This document shows, piece by piece, positions 36,100 to 37,799 of a stretch of 37,799 nucleotides of DNA. The notes beneath the pieces were generated by a model that did not search any database, was not told the origin of the DNA, and was given only the letters and a program-made list of their open reading frames with translations. Each line of letters starts with the position of its first letter. The stretch's first letter is position 1. Source of the stretch: Prolixibacteraceae bacterium (GTDB lineage Bacteria; Bacteroidota; Bacteroidia; Bacteroidales; Prolixibacteraceae); the NCBI GenBank assembly GCA_029265875.1, contig JAJUGS010000005.1, positions 1 through 37,799 of the forward strand, read 5' to 3'. The position numbers were made by a program, and so were the translations under genes.

Positions 36100-36153
36100 G
36101 GGTGTCGCGGATTGTATCCGCGATTTTTTCGGCGGTTACAAACCGCCGCACCC
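36100..36153. repeat. REP-like element folding as a three-way junction
   Basis: GGGTG (36100-36104) pairs with CACCC (36149-36153) and encloses two perfect 8-bp hairpins: TCGCGGAT/ATCCGCGA (36105-36112, 36116-36123) and CGGCGGTT/AACCGCCG (36130-36137, 36141-36148), joined by TTTTTT (36124-36129). The first hairpin plus the T tract would work as a terminator for the GH146-like gene, which ends 9 bp before the element. Confidence 0.75.
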
Positions 36154-36393
36154 CAGAAAACGGGACTTGTAAAAGTCTGTTATTTTTTACGTTTTTATTT
36201 TACATTCCCAAAGCAGAAATAACAGAAAAAGCAAAGTAAAATCAGAAACTTGGTTTATGGTAGTTGGGCTTTTAATACAACGCCTTAAAATCATCCCTTT
36301 TCAGCTAATTTTTCAACGATGTTCCCATAATATAGGTCAAGGCTGCGATAAAATTTATAACCTTCAAATCGGTATATCTGAAGGAAAAATCTC

Positions 36394-36428
36394 AAAACCA
36401 GTGTTAGTCAACTTTACACTGGTTTTTT
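36394..36428 (+). terminator. Terminator-like hairpin in the gap before the oxidoreductase gene
   Basis: AAAACCAGTGT (36394-36404) pairs perfectly with ACACTGGTTTT (36416-36426) over an 11-nt loop, continuing into TT. It lies 240 bp beyond the REP-like element and 119 bp before the next gene, so it does not end a recognised gene. It could close a small RNA made from about 36230-36390 or be a relic. I see no gene in 36154-36546. Confidence 0.5.
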
Positions 36429-36546
36429 ATTGCTGGTTTTCATAATTCAGAACAGACTTTACACTGATTAAAGTTTGCTGCTTCGAAATCATGTGGCTTT
36501 GATTTTAGTAAATTGCAGACCAATTAAACCAACAAGATTAAAACTT

Positions 36547-37799
36547 ATGAATCCATCAAGAAGAAATTTTTTAAGGAATTCGGCTGTGGCTGTTTCGGCT
36601 GCAACAATAATTCCGTCGCAGGTGTGGTCATCGCCGGTGGCCGCGTCCGACAAGGTAAATGTGGCATTAATCGGTTGCCGCAACATGGGTTTTGGCATTC
36701 TGAAACACCACCTCGACACAGGCATGGTAAACTGTGTGGCTTTGTGTGATGTGGATGAAAACGTGCTGAAAGAAAAATCGGAGACCGTAAAAAAAGATTA
36801 CAACCAGTCGCCGGAATTGATAAAAGATTACCGCAAAGTATTGGAAAGAAATGATGTGGATGCCGTAATTATTGGCACGCCCGACCACTGGCACTGCCTC
36901 ATTACGGTGGATGCCTGCTCGGCGGGAAAAGATGTGTATGTTGAAAAACCGATGGCGAACACCATTGCCGAGTGCAATATCATGGTAAAAGCTCAAAAAC
37001 GTTACAACCGCATTGTTCAGGTTGGCCAGCAGCAGCGCGACGGCAAAATTTTCAAAGACTGCATGGGCTTTATCAAAAATGGCGAAATCGGTACACTGCG
37101 AAAAGTAAATATCTGGGCCAATTTTAATTACGGGTTGGGAACTGTTCCTGTGCCCGATGGCCCTGTGCCGGCTGGGGTTGATTATGATTTCTGGCTCGGC
37201 CCCGCACCCAAACGACCGTTCAATCAGGCGCGTTTTCACGGAAGCTGGCGCCATTATTGGGATTACGGCGGCGGGTTGATGAGCGACTGGGGGGTTCACC
37301 TCGTTGACATGGCATTGTGGGCCGGCGATATTGTGGAAGGCCCGACTTTGGTAATGACTTTTGCCAACAACTTCTCGAAACAAAAAATGGCACGCGAAAC
37401 TTTCGACACGATGAATATCGTTTTCCCGAAAAAAGATTTTGTGATTAATTACGACCTCACCGCCGGAATTCAACAGGGGCCTTTTAATTCAGCTTACGGA
37501 TTACAGTTTATCGGCGAAAAGGGAACATTGGTGGCCGACCGCAACAAATATCATTTGTACCCTGAATGGGATGGAGAAAAGAAAGCACCAAAAACCGCCG
37601 AAGTAAGCTGGGACAAAGGACAGGAATCGCACCGCGAACATGTCGATAATTTCCTGGCCTGCATCAAATCGCGCGAAACACCCTCGTGTCCGCCTGAAAT
37701 TGGCAGGGCAGCCGCAGTGCATGTGCACATTGCCAATATTTCGGCACGGCTGGGACAGCCGCTGCTGGAATGGGACGACAAAAACAACCGCTTTACCAA
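36547..37799 (+). CDS. Tat-exported Gfo/Idh/MocA-family oxidoreductase (5' part)
   Basis: The frame is open from the ATG to the window end (417 codons), so the 3' end is missing. The N-terminus MNPSRRNFLRNSAVAVSAATII is a twin-arginine signal (SRRNFLR), meaning export in folded form with its cofactor. A Rossmann domain follows (KVNVALIGCRNMGFG, VALCDVDENVL, AVIIGTPDHWHCL, and the family's VEKPMANTIAECN), then the C-terminal domain (FHGSWRHYWDYGGGLMSDWGVHLVDMALW). EKP carries the usual lysine; the family acts on sugars or inositols with NAD(P), and some exported members are NAD-dependent glycosidases (GH109). The nucleotide loop GCRNMG is a less common version of the GxGxxG pattern. It may finish off released sugars or belong to the next operon, as a 456-bp gap precedes it. 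Confidence 0.92.
   Translation, partial: MNPSRRNFLRNSAVAVSAATIIPSQVWSSPVAASDKVNVALIGCRNMGFGILKHHLDTGMVNCVALCDVDENVLKEKSETVKKDYNQSPELIKDYRKVLERNDVDAVIIGTPDHWHCLITVDACSAGKDVYVEKPMANTIAECNIMVKAQKRYNRIVQVGQQQRDGKIFKDCMGFIKNGEIGTLRKVNIWANFNYGLGTVPVPDGPVPAGVDYDFWLGPAPKRPFNQARFHGSWRHYWDYGGGLMSDWGVHLVDMALWAGDIVEGPTLVMTFANNFSKQKMARETFDTMNIVFPKKDFVINYDLTAGIQQGPFNSAYGLQFIGEKGTLVADRNKYHLYPEWDGEKKAPKTAEVSWDKGQESHREHVDNFLACIKSRETPSCPPEIGRAAAVHVHIANISARLGQPLLEWDDKNNRFT

Noticed and set aside
36667-37473. Open frame of 268 codons on the minus strand at the window end.
   Set aside because: It is opposite the Gfo/Idh/MocA gene, whose Rossmann motifs and Tat signal make the plus strand the coding one.
1-37799. 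tRNA, rRNA, CRISPR array, prophage or integrase.
   Set aside because: No cloverleaf with a T-loop consensus, no regularly spaced direct repeats, and no phage or integrase gene was seen in any intergenic stretch.

Overview
The window looks like a Bacteroidota chromosome, most likely an environmental, plant-polysaccharide-degrading member of the Marinilabiliales/Prolixibacteraceae kind. The lineage is inferred from gene families. Supporting signs are SusC/SusD pairs, a hybrid two-component regulator with a propeller sensor, DUF3822 next to rsmD, an HU/SPOR protein of the Bacteroidota type, lipoprotein signals on secreted enzymes, and a lack of clear Shine-Dalgarno sequences. No tRNA, rRNA, CRISPR array, transposase or phage gene was recognised.

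Region 1 (1-886) is the 3' end of a secreted GH53 endo-beta-1,4-galactanase, probably the edge of another carbohydrate locus to the left. Region 2 (893-11295) is mostly housekeeping. It holds a degenerate M23-like secreted protein, a DUF4268 protein, pdxH, a redoxin, a three-gene minus-strand operon (membrane-anchored unknown, DUF3822, rsmD), a RecD-like helicase, the nucleotide-sugar pair galE-rfbB, and an HU-like/SPOR membrane protein. Two related MITE-like elements (2341-2560 and 7645-7912) lie between these genes. They share 18-bp terminal inverted repeats but have different centres.

Region 3 (11338-37799, all plus strand) is one large polysaccharide utilisation locus (PUL). It starts with a hybrid sensor kinase/AraC-type regulator, then a SusC/SusD pair and a four-domain DUF4859-like lipoprotein in the position of a surface glycan-binding protein. 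Next come a putative HExxH metallopeptidase lipoprotein ending in the same DUF4859-like module, a CotH-kinase-family lipoprotein, a three-domain GH43 enzyme, two tandem GH127 enzymes (one with an ordinary signal peptide, one a lipoprotein), a GH146-like lipoprotein, and a Tat-exported Gfo/Idh/MocA oxidoreductase cut by the window end.

Three beta-L-arabinofuranosidase-type enzymes, a GH43, a secreted peptidase and a peptidase-linked binding module suggest a target rich in beta-L-arabinofuranose attached to protein. Plant hydroxyproline-rich glycoproteins (extensin type) fit this. Pectic arabinan or rhamnogalacturonan-II are the main alternatives. The substrate is an inference, not read from the sequence. 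The PUL is punctuated by palindromic repeats; one lies inside the 5' end of the GH43 reading frame and separates its only canonical start codons from its signal peptide.
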